DNA of 11,170 bases from VBAS01 sp964508655 (GCA_964508655.1 CAZDUO010000108.1:1-11170); one strand, 5' to 3'; positions 1-7,003 are shown, numbered from the stretch's first letter. Notes: generated from the letters alone by a model not told the origin. Numbers and translations: made by a program.

Positions 1-66
1 TATGATGAGGTCTTCCGCCATGAGGCAAAGATATTTTGAATTGGTTTTTTAATTTATCCATAAATA

Positions 67-86
67 AATCCTGCACCGGCAGGATT
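67..86. terminator. Hairpin, possible terminator between convergent genes
   Basis: AATCCTGC and GCAGGATT form a perfect 8-bp stem around a 4-base ACCG loop. It is followed on the plus strand by an A/T-rich stretch with a short TTTT but no real U-run, so it is a weak intrinsic terminator candidate. It would make most sense if a plus-strand gene ends at position 39 and converges with sucC. Confidence 0.35.
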
Positions 87-145
87 AATAATCATTTTAT
101 CAAAAGGGGAAATGTACTTTCAGAATTTAGAAACCAACGCTGTTC

Positions 146-202
146 AGCTAAAATCCAATATCCAATCCCGATTGCAATCGGGACTGCAATCTAAAATCGA
201 AT
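146..202. repeat. Degenerate 7-bp-phased repeat around a palindrome
   Basis: Consecutive heptamers AGCTAAA (146-152), ATCCAAT (153-159) and ATCCAAT (160-166) are followed by a 22-bp block containing a palindrome, then ATCTAAA (189-195) and ATCGAAT (196-202). The last unit reaches the sucC stop codon. The units resemble each other (ATCYAAW) but are not identical, so this is a degenerate tract rather than a simple microsatellite. The period is directly visible; the function is unknown. Confidence 0.55.
166..183. repeat. 18-bp perfect palindrome next to the sucC 3' end
   Basis: TCCCGATTGCAATCGGGA equals its own reverse complement. As RNA it can fold as a 7-bp stem with a TGCA loop, 19 bases beyond the sucC stop in the direction of sucC transcription. 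No U-run follows on the minus strand (the next bases are TTGGATATTGG), so it is more like a REP-type element or RNA 3'-end protector than a canonical Rho-independent terminator. Confidence 0.55.
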
Positions 203-1413
203 CACGCCACCGCTTTCTTCACCAGTTCAGCCGCTTCGCTCAGCAGGATGGCTGATTGCACCTTCAGCCCGCTTTCGTCAATCAGTTTTTTGGCTTCTTC
301 GGCATTGGTGCCCTGCAGCCGCACAATGATGGGCACATGGATGTTGCCCATGTTTTTATAAGCATCGATCACACCCTGCGCCACCCGGTCGCAGCGGACG
401 ATGCCGCCGAAAATGTTGATGAGAATTGCTTTTACTGCCGGGTCTTTCAGAATAATTTTAAAACCGGCCTCCACTGTTTGTGCGTTGGCTGTGCCGCCCA
501 CATCGAGGAAATTGGCCGGCTCGCCGCCGCTGAGTTTTATCATATCCATGGTGGCCATTGCCAGCCCGGCGCCGTTTACCATGCAGCCTACATTACCATC
601 GAGCTTTACAAAATTCAGGTTGTATTTACCGGCTTCCACTTCGGTAGGGTCTTCCTCGTTTACATCACGCATGGCTGCCAGGTCGGGATGCCGCATCAGC
701 GCATTTTCATCCAGGTTCATCTTGCAGTCCACGGCCACTATTTTATCGTCGGCCGCTTTGAACAGCGGGTTTATTTCAAGCATGGAGCAATCGAGTCCCA
801 CATAGGCGTTGTATAAATTGGTAACAAACTTCACGCAGTTTTTAAATGCAGTGCCGCTGAGGCCGAGGTTGAATGCAATTTTTCTTGCCTGGAACGGCTG
901 CAGTCCATCGGCCGGGTGCACCCACTCTTTAAAAATTTTTTCCGGTGTGTTGTGCGCCACGTCTTCAATGTTCATGCCGCCTTCGGTGCTGTACATAATC
1001 ACATTCTGCCCCTTGCTGCGGTCGAGCAGGATGGAGAGATAAAACTCTTTTCTTTCCGCCGGCCCGTCGTAATACATATCCTGCGCTACCAGTATTTTAT
1101 TCACCACTTTCCCGTTCGGCCCCGTTTGCAGTGTTACCAGCGTGCCGCCGAGTATTTTCTGTGCAAAATCAACTACTTCATCCAGGCTTTTGCCAACCTT
1201 CACGCCATTGATGCCGGTCTCTTTAATTTTTCCTTTACCGCGGCCGCCGGCATGTATCTGTGCTTTCACTACAGCAAAGGGGCTGCCGAACTGTGTTTTG
1301 ATTTGCCGGTAGGCTTCTTCCGCTTCATGCACAGTGGCGCAGGCAATACCTTCCTGCACGGGCACATTGTATTTTTTCAACAGCTCCTTGGCCTGGTATT
1401 CGTGAAGATTCAT
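202..1413 (-). CDS. sucC: Succinate-CoA ligase (ADP-forming) subunit beta
   Basis: This is the beta subunit of succinyl-CoA synthetase, which couples succinyl-CoA hydrolysis to nucleotide triphosphate formation in the TCA cycle as a partner of SucD in the cytoplasm. The N-terminus MNLHEYQAKELL is diagnostic. An ATP-grasp domain follows, with the nucleotide-binding stretch AQIHAGGRGKGKIKET at residues 51-66 and metal-binding EINPL at 213-217. The C-terminal CoA-ligase domain carries NGAGLAMATMDMI (280-292), NFLDVGGTA (301-309) and NIFGGIVRCD (333-342). At 403 residues it has the usual family length and no lesions. The start at 1413 gives the conserved N-terminus; its leader is A/T-rich without a Shine-Dalgarno sequence, as is normal in Bacteroidota. 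No sucD lies in the window, so the two subunits are not encoded side by side on the upstream side seen here. Confidence 0.97.
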   Translation of the reverse strand: MNLHEYQAKELLKKYNVPVQEGIACATVHEAEEAYRQIKTQFGSPFAVVKAQIHAGGRGKGKIKETGINGVKVGKSLDEVVDFAQKILGGTLVTLQTGPNGKVVNKILVAQDMYYDGPAERKEFYLSILLDRSKGQNVIMYSTEGGMNIEDVAHNTPEKIFKEWVHPADGLQPFQARKIAFNLGLSGTAFKNCVKFVTNLYNAYVGLDCSMLEINPLFKAADDKIVAVDCKMNLDENALMRHPDLAAMRDVNEEDPTEVEAGKYNLNFVKLDGNVGCMVNGAGLAMATMDMIKLSGGEPANFLDVGGTANAQTVEAGFKIILKDPAVKAILINIFGGIVRCDRVAQGVIDAYKNMGNIHVPIIVRLQGTNAEEAKKLIDESGLKVQSAILLSEAAELVKKAVA

Positions 1414-1429
1414 TGTAAAAAATTTCCGG

Positions 1430-1437
1430 CGAAGATA
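1430..1437 (-). promoter_or_regulatory. Possible -7 box for sucC
   Basis: On the minus strand TATCTTCG lies 16 bases before the sucC ATG and matches the Bacteroidota -7 consensus TAnnTTTG at five of six fixed positions. I do not see a convincing TTG -33 element at the right distance, so this is only a candidate. Confidence 0.25.
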
Positions 1438-1460
1438 AAGATTGTGGTCGTAAAAAATAC

Positions 1461-1481
1461 GTGAGTCGTGAGACGTGAATC
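1461..1481. repeat. Three tandem 7-bp units
   Basis: GTGAGTC, GTGAGAC and GTGAATC follow one another without a gap, in the 267-bp spacer between sucC and the PIG-L gene. In the same 7-bp phase a TTATGAG unit appears at 1510-1516, which could be a decayed continuation. The remainder of the spacer (1521-1680) shows no gene or clear hairpin. Confidence 0.5.
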
Positions 1482-1680
1482 CTGCTTGCTCTTAAGTTTC
1501 GGCGGGCTGTTATGAGTGGTGAATTTTTTTTGATGCCGGGAAATGCTGCCATAATTCCGGATGCAAACATTTAATTCCAATACCGGCAGCGATAGATTAA
1601 TTTATTAAGGGCTGTAAAACCCCGGGATAAAAATTTAAAACAAAAGAATTGTATTTATTGATGGCAAAGCATTCGCCTGA

Positions 1681-2598
1681 TTATTTCCCCAGCATAGGAA
1701 ACAATCTTTTTATATCCTCGTCTTTGGGTTGAGCGCCGTACTCACATATCTCAAAAGCTTCTGCATTTTTTATCGCTGCTGCTTTTTCTGCTCCGTACCA
1801 TTTTTCCAATGCTGCTTTTACCGGTGGAATAATTTGAGTCTTTCTCGTTTCAGCCAGCCATTTTATCCGTTCCATTTTATCTTTCGGCACCCTGTCTTCA
1901 TAATGGCCTATCCACGGCAGCCATTCATACATCTGCGATTCATGGGCATCCAACGCTGCCATCTTTTTATCAAAAACATGGCTGATATCAACGGCTATAT
2001 CCGGGCGGAAAGAATTTGGCCGCTGAAAGCGATCCTGGAAATAAAGAAACACCGGGTTCTTTTTCAGCGCAGGTGCTTCAGGTGCAATATTCGGCACGGC
2101 CACCATATAGGCCGCATCCTGCACCAGCACACCCGTATAGCGGTGATCAGGGTGATAATCATTTGGCCGGGGCGCTATTACTATATCCGCATTCCATTCC
2201 CTGATTTTTTTTATGATCTGCAGCCGCACTTCCAGCGTGGGCATTAAAAGCCCGTCGTGGTTATCCAGTACATCATACACTACACCCAGCCGCATGCCGG
2301 CTTCTTGCGCTTCAGCAAATCGCCGTTTAGCTAATTCAGTACCGCCGGAGAACTGATGACCTGCATCGCCATTGGTAACGGAAACAAATTTTACCGCATG
2401 ACCCATTTGTGCAAACAGGGCAGCCGTACCACCACCGTCGTCATCACAGTCATCCGGATGGGCGCCGATCATAATGATGCGCACCTTTGAAGTGTCGTTC
2501 TGTGCCGTTGACCTGGGCGAAGTTGAAAAAATCACAAACAGGAGACAGCATAAATAATTGCAAATTGATTTCATAAAAAAAGTTTTATGCTTTATCAT
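1681..2598 (-). CDS. Secreted PIG-L/LmbE family deacetylase
   Basis: This is a zinc-dependent de-N-acetylase of the PIG-L (LmbE-like) family, members of which remove acetyl groups from N-acetylglucosamine-containing substrates. The family motif AHPDD is at residues 46-50, followed by an acidic CDDDGGG run. The second metal motif HPDH is at 149-152, and the conserved VTNGDAGHQ segment at 74-82. By analogy to characterised members, H47, D50 and H152 are likely zinc ligands and D49 the general base. A signal peptide covers about residues 1-33, so the enzyme acts in the periplasm or outside; M9 (ATG ending at 2574) is an equally good start and would give a more typical signal peptide. The gene is expressed separately from the next upstream minus-strand gene, because a strong terminator lies between them. 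The substrate cannot be read from the sequence. Confidence 0.88.
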   Translation of the reverse strand: MIKHKTFFMKSICNYLCCLLFVIFSTSPRSTAQNDTSKVRIIMIGAHPDDCDDDGGGTAALFAQMGHAVKFVSVTNGDAGHQFSGGTELAKRRFAEAQEAGMRLGVVYDVLDNHDGLLMPTLEVRLQIIKKIREWNADIVIAPRPNDYHPDHRYTGVLVQDAAYMVAVPNIAPEAPALKKNPVFLYFQDRFQRPNSFRPDIAVDISHVFDKKMAALDAHESQMYEWLPWIGHYEDRVPKDKMERIKWLAETRKTQIIPPVKAALEKWYGAEKAAAIKNAEAFEICEYGAQPKDEDIKRLFPMLGK

Positions 2599-2627
2599 TG
2601 AACAATATCTGCATGAAGTTAATGGTT

Positions 2628-2674
2628 AAAAAATTCAGAAGTCCTGTCTGTGCATTTACAAACAGGACTTTTGA
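2628..2674 (-). terminator. Rho-independent terminator after the 354-residue gene
   Basis: On the minus strand, 33 bases after the stop of the 2708-3772 gene, an imperfect stem of about 13 bp (2662-2674 with 2635-2647, one G-U pair; core AAGTCCTGT/ACAGGACTT) is followed by TTTTTT (2633-2628). This is a canonical intrinsic terminator and separates that gene from the PIG-L gene downstream. Confidence 0.85.
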
Positions 2675-2707
2675 TTCATTTGAGGCCCCAGGTATTTTCG
2701 TGCCTTC

Positions 2708-3772
2708 TCACTTCACCGGCGGTTCATAGCCGGCAATATTCACCGGGAAATGGCGGCTGGTAGCATTGTTCTTTTTAAGTGTTTCCTGCAGGGTTTCTGC
2801 CACAGCTCTTAAACTGCGGCCATCGCTTTCATCATAGTCATTCATGGCAAGCGCATCGGCTTCACGCATGGCGGCGGCAGGGTCATCGAGGTATAAATAA
2901 ATTTTGGCCAGGTTGTAATAACTCGCATAGCGAAGTTTACGGGCTTCTTTATCAGAGCTCATATAAACCGTTTTCACTTTTTCATAGTAAGCAATCACTG
3001 GTTTCAGTTTTTCCTTCACTTTATCGAGCGGCTCATCAGGATTTACCAATATAATGGCGTTTTTAAAATTATTCCATGCTTTCTGCTGCTCGCTGTATTC
3101 CGGGTGTTTTTTGTTGTTGAGCACCCAAAAGATGTCATTCACTCTTTGAATGGCATAGCCGTAACGGCTGTTCAACATGCTGTTCAGCTGGCTGATTACC
3201 GAATTCATCAGTTGTTTGGCAAGATTTGATTTTATTTCAAGCGATTTAGTATTGAAATAACTACCCGCTTCCGCGGCGTTGGAAAACTCCGGTGTTTTGT
3301 AGCTCCGCTTGTTTTCCCGGTCAAACAACATGTAATTACTGAGCACGGTATTTCCTTTGTAATCGTAAATGCTGGCACGTGCACTAAAGGAATAAGTCAG
3401 CTCGGTGGAGAAAAAAGATTTGCGGGTCTCCACATTCTGCCGGTCTTTTTTTATTTCCACCCGTTCTTTAGTTTCTGTTTTTTCGATCACAATGTCGTCG
3501 AGCATGGCCAGCACCGTGATGTGCCCGGTGCCGCTTACTTTTTTTAGTCCTTCAATATTTACCAGGTTTTCATAATTAAGGGTGGAATAACCCAGCCCAA
3601 GTGATGGCGAAGCTTCCAGTCGTACATTGAAAGTTTTGTAATTGCCGGGCAGGGGCTCATCTGGAAAATTACGATATGAAACGGTGAAATTGAACCTGTC
3701 AAGGTCAACCCGCTGTGCAGCAAGTGAAAAATAAATAAGCAAGGTGAGGGTTGTAAACAGATTTTTTTTCAT
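2708..3772 (-). CDS. Secreted protein of unknown function with TPR-like C-terminus
   Basis: I do not recognise a named family. A clear signal peptide (MKKNLFTTLTLLIYFSLAAQ, residues 1-20) predicts export. Residues 20-165 are rich in beta-type sequence with alternating hydrophobic residues and a charged KTETKERVEIKKDRQ stretch at 98-112. Residues 175-215 are helical. Residues 225-330 look like paired amphipathic helices of a tetratricopeptide-like fold (for example YASYYNLAKIYLYLDDPAAA at 282-301, with the Y-N-L-A and small-residue spacing typical of TPRs). The mature protein starts with RVDLDRFNF. The gene is monocistronic: it has its own terminator at its 3' end and a 254-bp divergent spacer upstream. 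A role as a periplasmic or envelope scaffold is conceivable, but that is inference from TPR-like helices only. Confidence 0.85.
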   Translation of the reverse strand: MKKNLFTTLTLLIYFSLAAQRVDLDRFNFTVSYRNFPDEPLPGNYKTFNVRLEASPSLGLGYSTLNYENLVNIEGLKKVSGTGHITVLAMLDDIVIEKTETKERVEIKKDRQNVETRKSFFSTELTYSFSARASIYDYKGNTVLSNYMLFDRENKRSYKTPEFSNAAEAGSYFNTKSLEIKSNLAKQLMNSVISQLNSMLNSRYGYAIQRVNDIFWVLNNKKHPEYSEQQKAWNNFKNAIILVNPDEPLDKVKEKLKPVIAYYEKVKTVYMSSDKEARKLRYASYYNLAKIYLYLDDPAAAMREADALAMNDYDESDGRSLRAVAETLQETLKKNNATSRHFPVNIAGYEPPVK

Positions 3773-3971
3773 AAGAATTGGATTTTGGCTTACAAATTGT
3801 TGTAAAGCGGATGAATAATAACGCTTATGAGTGGTAAAAATTGCCCCTTTTTAACCTCTTGTAGTTGCACTGGAGTTCATCATCACCCGGGATTTAAAAC
3901 AGAACAGGAACTGATTTTGATATCGTAAAACCCAACTATTTAAAACCTCTCCGTTCCCTTTACTCCGTTTT

Positions 3972-3979
3972 TACTTTTC
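3972..3979 (+). promoter_or_regulatory. Possible -7 box for the CHRD/HYR gene
   Basis: TACTTTTC matches TAnnTTTG at five of six fixed positions, 47 bases before the ATG at 4027. No clear -33 TTG is at the expected distance. The divergent spacer 3773-4026 otherwise shows no obvious operator; it contains an 11-bp copy (3825-3835) of a sequence also present at 1510-1520. Confidence 0.25.
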
Positions 3980-4026
3980 AGCATCCATTGAAGAGCCGTA
4001 ATTGTTAAGGTTCAAAATTTACGGTT

Positions 4027-5691
4027 ATGAGAATGTTTTTACTCAAAACAAGACTGATAGTCATTTTGGTCTTTGTCTTCACCCGATTATCTGTCAGCGC
4101 CACTACATTCCCGATTAATGTCAGCTTCAGCGGCGTGCAGGAGGCGCCACCTAACGCATCCACCGCCACCGGAACATTTGTGGGCACGTACAACGATGCC
4201 GCCGATAGTCTCATTTATACGGTTACCTTCAGCGGATTGTCGGCCAATGTAACGGCTGCGCACTTTCATGGTTATGTTCCTCCCGGAATTGCCGGCCCGG
4301 TCATCATTGCGCCGGGTGGATTTCCTACGGGAGTGATGAGCGGAAGCTTTACCGACACACTGGTGCTTACCGCCGGGCAGGAAGACAGCCTGAAAATGGG
4401 TCTTATTTATTTTAATATCCACACTTCGGCATTTCCCGGCGGCGAAATAAGAGCGCAGATTTTTTTGCAGGATGCCTCTTTTGTTTTGCCTGACATCAAT
4501 TGCCCGAACGATACTACCACTAATGCCGATACAGGTCTTTGCTCCGATACGGTTGCATTTACTGCCACCACTACTGCCGGCACACCCACCCCGGCTTTGT
4601 ATTACCGCATCGGAACCGCGGCCATTTCTTCGCCACATGTTTTTCCTGTGGGCACCACTACTGTAATTGCAACTGCATTAAATACTGCAGGCTTCGACAC
4701 ATGCTCGTTTAATGTGACGGTTCGTGATGTGCAGGCGCCGGTTATCAGTTGCCCGGCAAATATTACTGCGCCCAACGATTCCGGCCAGTGCGGGGCAGTG
4801 GTAAATTTTTCGGCCACAGCCACCGATAATTGTCCCGGTGTTACGGTAGTTGTCGCTCCGGCATCGGGCAGCTTTTTCCCCGTAGGCACTACTACCGTTA
4901 CCGTAACTGCTACCGATGCATCCGGCAACACATCTACCTGCTCATTTACCGTGACGGTAAACGATGTGGAGCCGCCGCGGATTGACAGCCTTGCGGTAAG
5001 CCGGCCCATTCTATGGCCGCCCAATCATAAAATGAAAAACGTGATGGTGAATTATACCAGCAGCGATAATTGCCCGGGGCAGATCAATTGCTCACTCACC
5101 GTATCAAGCGATGAACCCGAAAACGGGTTGGGCGATGGTGACACAAGCCCCGACTGGCAGGTGTTGAACGATCACCTGGTGAAGCTGCGTTCCGAAAGAT
5201 CGGGCACCGGCGACGGCAGGCTGTATATCATTGTTGTTTCCTGCACCGACCAGCATGGCAATACAAGTACTGACACTGTAACGGTGCTGGTACCGAAGAG
5301 CCTGTTCTCTGCCATCATTAGGGATCTCATTCACCAGTATGGCATCAATGGCAACGGGCCGCGTTCATTCCCGGGGGCGTCGGGTCTGCCTGCCGATGTC
5401 AGCAGCAATATGGTAATATTGAATGAAAATGACGAGGAGAACATTACGCTTGTGCGCATCTATCCCAACCCCAGCCGCAGTTATTTTACAGTGAACATTG
5501 AAACCACCAATGAAGCAGAACCAATCAGCATCCGCGTGGTGGATATTGCCGGCAGGGTGGTGGAAGTGAAGAATAAAATCACCGGCAGCCAGTCGCTCCG
5601 TATCGGCAGCCACCTGAGAACAGGGATTTATATTGCCGTAGTAAGGCAGGGCGACAATGTAAAAACGTTCAAACTGTTAAAACAGGAATAG
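4027..5691 (+). CDS. CHRD and HYR domain surface protein with T9SS sorting domain
   Basis: This is an exported multidomain protein delivered by the type IX secretion system. A signal peptide covers about residues 1-25. Residues 27-148 form a CHRD domain (VSFSGVQEAPP at 32-42, the HFH motif at 79-81, and IHTSAFPGGEIRAQI at 131-145). Two HYR (hyalin-type) beta-sandwich repeats follow at about 155-235 and 236-313, with the hallmark CP...FPVGTTTV pattern and paired cysteines. A third Ig-like module (about 314-424) carries the RPILWPPNHKM motif common in Bacteroidota HYR proteins. After a linker, a type A Por sorting domain occupies about 475-554 (IYPNPSRSYFTVN at 478-490, with VVDIAGRVV and RTGIYIAVV downstream). 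The likely site is the cell surface or extracellular medium, with adhesion or matrix roles suggested by the domains. A strong terminator ends the single-gene unit. Confidence 0.92.
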   Translation: MRMFLLKTRLIVILVFVFTRLSVSATTFPINVSFSGVQEAPPNASTATGTFVGTYNDAADSLIYTVTFSGLSANVTAAHFHGYVPPGIAGPVIIAPGGFPTGVMSGSFTDTLVLTAGQEDSLKMGLIYFNIHTSAFPGGEIRAQIFLQDASFVLPDINCPNDTTTNADTGLCSDTVAFTATTTAGTPTPALYYRIGTAAISSPHVFPVGTTTVIATALNTAGFDTCSFNVTVRDVQAPVISCPANITAPNDSGQCGAVVNFSATATDNCPGVTVVVAPASGSFFPVGTTTVTVTATDASGNTSTCSFTVTVNDVEPPRIDSLAVSRPILWPPNHKMKNVMVNYTSSDNCPGQINCSLTVSSDEPENGLGDGDTSPDWQVLNDHLVKLRSERSGTGDGRLYIIVVSCTDQHGNTSTDTVTVLVPKSLFSAIIRDLIHQYGINGNGPRSFPGASGLPADVSSNMVILNENDEENITLVRIYPNPSRSYFTVNIETTNEAEPISIRVVDIAGRVVEVKNKITGSQSLRIGSHLRTGIYIAVVRQGDNVKTFKLLKQE

Positions 5692-5710
5692 CCCTATGAA
5701 CTTTCATTTT

Positions 5711-5747
5711 AACAGGCAGCGGCGATGAGCCGCTGCTTGTTTTTTTT
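5711..5747 (+). terminator. Rho-independent terminator of the CHRD/HYR gene
   Basis: A stem of about 13 bp (AACAGGCAGCGGC with GCCGCTGCTTGTT, one G-U pair) closes a GATGA loop and runs directly into eight T residues (5740-5747). It begins 19 bases after the TAG stop at 5689-5691. It is a textbook intrinsic terminator on the plus strand. Confidence 0.93.
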
Positions 5748-5766
5748 GGGGGTAGGAAATTCCCCC
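5748..5766. repeat. Second hairpin abutting the terminator U-run
   Basis: GGGGG (5748-5752) and CCCCC (5762-5766) form a 5-bp all-GC stem with a 9-base loop, starting at the base right after the terminator T-run. Inside it GGAAATTCC is itself palindromic. It may mark the boundary of a segment inserted next to the terminator, or may act on the opposite strand; no function can be assigned. Confidence 0.4.
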
Positions 5767-6481
5767 CGGCTTACCCGATTATATGTTTGCCCTTCGTCTC
5801 GTTCTTCAAACCGGATTTTGCAGTTGCCTGAAAAATCTGCCTGAGGGTCTGAGGGTAAACGCAGGGATGTCGGAGTTAACCTGTCAGAACCTACTTGTGC
5901 CAACCACAATTTGAATGGTTCAGCTTTGGGTGATGGGATTGACTGGATAATTCTTAAAAGCCCCTTTGTGTCTGCTGCTTGTACCTTGCGTCTTTTACCG
6001 TCAGCGGCTTCCATTTCAACCAGGGTACAAATTGTACCCCAGTTGTTTTTTAGCTGTTCATCCCGGCTGAGCATCTTTTTTATATACTGCTTTACATCCG
6101 AACTTTCAGTCAAAATTTCAACAACGTCCTGTACTGAAAAATACCATTTCTGTTCGGCCTCATTCCAGGCTGTTCTTATTTGCCTGCTTTCAAAAAGTTT
6201 TATGTTGCTCATGTCCAGATTTAATAAGAAACAGTAAAAGAAAATAAAGTGTATAACTGGCCTGCAATGACGAATTCTTTCTACCCAGTGCCTGTGCCGG
6301 TGATGAAACTGGCTTTGGTTTTTTTTGTACTCTTGTGAAAAACTATCCTTAGCTTTTAAATAAAAATACTGAAATCTATACACCGATTAAAGCGGGACAG
6401 TTTATAAGTATGCATTAAAATAGCAACTTGTTTTTTCAACAGCCATCCAACAACGTCGCAAAAAATATTTCAGCAATTCCC

Positions 6482-7003
6482 CTATTGCTTTTTCATCGTA
6501 TCAGCCGCCGCAGGCATTTGCTGTTGGCTGCCCATCATATTCATCATATCCGCCGGCTGCATAAAGCTCCAGTGCTCCACCGCTTTGCCGTCTTTGAATT
6601 TTGTTAGTTCAACGGCGGCCATATCATATTTGCTGCCGGCCTTCATACCCATCATATCTTTTGAAAGCGTGCCGGTAAAGCGCAGCCACGACATCACAAA
6701 CTCATCATCGGCCATTTCTTTGATGATGATGGTGGTGTCACTTTCAAGACCCTCCACCATTCTTTCAAATTCGGCACGGGCATTGGCCAGCCCCCTGATG
6801 TCGCCGGTTTCCCCGGCATGATCCACAAAATCTTCGGCAATGTAGTCGCCCAGCTTGCTGAAATCTTTTGTTTCAAAAGACTTGATAATTCCATGGTTGG
6901 CCTCCAGGTTCTTTTTGGCTTGTTCCGACTAACCTCCCCCGTTGCTGCAGGATGTAACAAAGAAGGCAAATGCAATGGGAATTAAGAAGCTAAGTTTTTT
7001 CAT
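6482..7003 (-). pseudogene. SnoaL/NTF2-like lipoprotein with an internal amber stop
   Basis: An ATG at 7003 opens a lipoprotein signal peptide (MKKLSFLIPIAFAFFVTSC, lipobox cysteine at residue 19) followed by SNGGG-type sequence and then TAG as codon 25 (6929-6931). The same frame continues immediately with SEQAKKNLEANHGIIKSF and stays open to the natural TAG at 6482-6484, giving 173 codons in all. The body resembles SnoaL-like or nuclear-transport-factor-2-like proteins: helix NLEANHGIIKSFETKDFSKL, then YIAEDFVDHAGETGDIRG, and beta strands such as VMSWLRFTGTL and AVEHWSFMQPADMM. A GTG at 6826 could begin an internal product but would remove the first helices of the fold. One base change explains the break, so the gene is either a recent pseudogene or a sequence error. 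The C-terminal tail is Met/Gln-rich. Confidence 0.82.

Larger units (their letters stand above)
1..201. other. Window-edge spacer downstream of sucC
   Basis: No complete gene is present. On the plus strand the reading frame from base 1 is open for 12 codons (YDEVFRHEAKIF) and stops with TGA at 37-39, so it could be the tail of a gene entering from the left. Alternatively, on the minus strand an ATG at 19-21 begins MAEDLII and runs off the window edge; a perfect TAnnTTTG box (TATCTTTG, minus strand, 26-33) lies four bases before it, which would imply an almost leaderless message. The two options exclude each other and the window does not decide. The rest of the spacer holds a hairpin at 67-86 and a heptamer-phased repeat with a palindrome at 146-202. 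Confidence 0.4.
5709..6212 (-). pseudogene. BRO-N family protein, 3'-truncated
   Basis: The first 108 codons match the N-terminal BRO (Bro-N) domain of phage antirepressor-like proteins found in many Bacteroidota: MSNIKLFESRQIRTAW (1-16), KWYFSVQDVVEILTES (22-37), a basic AADGKRRKVQAADT segment (69-82), and the signature SIPSPKAEPFKLWLAQVG (91-108). Family members normally continue for well over 100 more residues with a YERIEE-type sequence. Here, from about position 5888 downward, the frame continues into 59 unrelated residues and stops only inside the neighbouring gene's terminator (5709-5711). I therefore read it as a gene whose 3' part was replaced or deleted. The start at 6212 is chosen because homology begins there; the frame stays open for another 57 codons upstream but that part looks non-coding. 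Such genes are typical of prophage or mobile accessory DNA. Confidence 0.75.

Noticed and set aside
1325..1570. 81-codon minus-strand frame overlapping the sucC start
   Set aside because: It overlaps the conserved sucC N-terminus in another frame, has Arg/Ser-rich low-complexity content and runs through the heptamer repeat; it looks like a chance frame.
4087..4638. 183-codon antisense frame within the CHRD gene
   Set aside because: It is a shadow of the strongly supported plus-strand gene, with Arg/Gly-rich composition and no similarity to any family I know.
6213..6383. Upstream extension of the BRO-N frame (57 more codons)
   Set aside because: The extension is His/Phe/Tyr-rich without family similarity, while homology begins exactly at the ATG at 6212.
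6350..6420. Possible insertion-sequence end around AAAGCGGGACAG
   Set aside because: I found no matching inverted end or target duplication within the window.
6929..6931. Amber codon as programmed recoding (for example pyrrolysine)
   Set aside because: TAG is used as the ordinary stop of at least three other reading ends here (5689-5691, 6482-6484, 10298-10300), and no recoding signal is visible.
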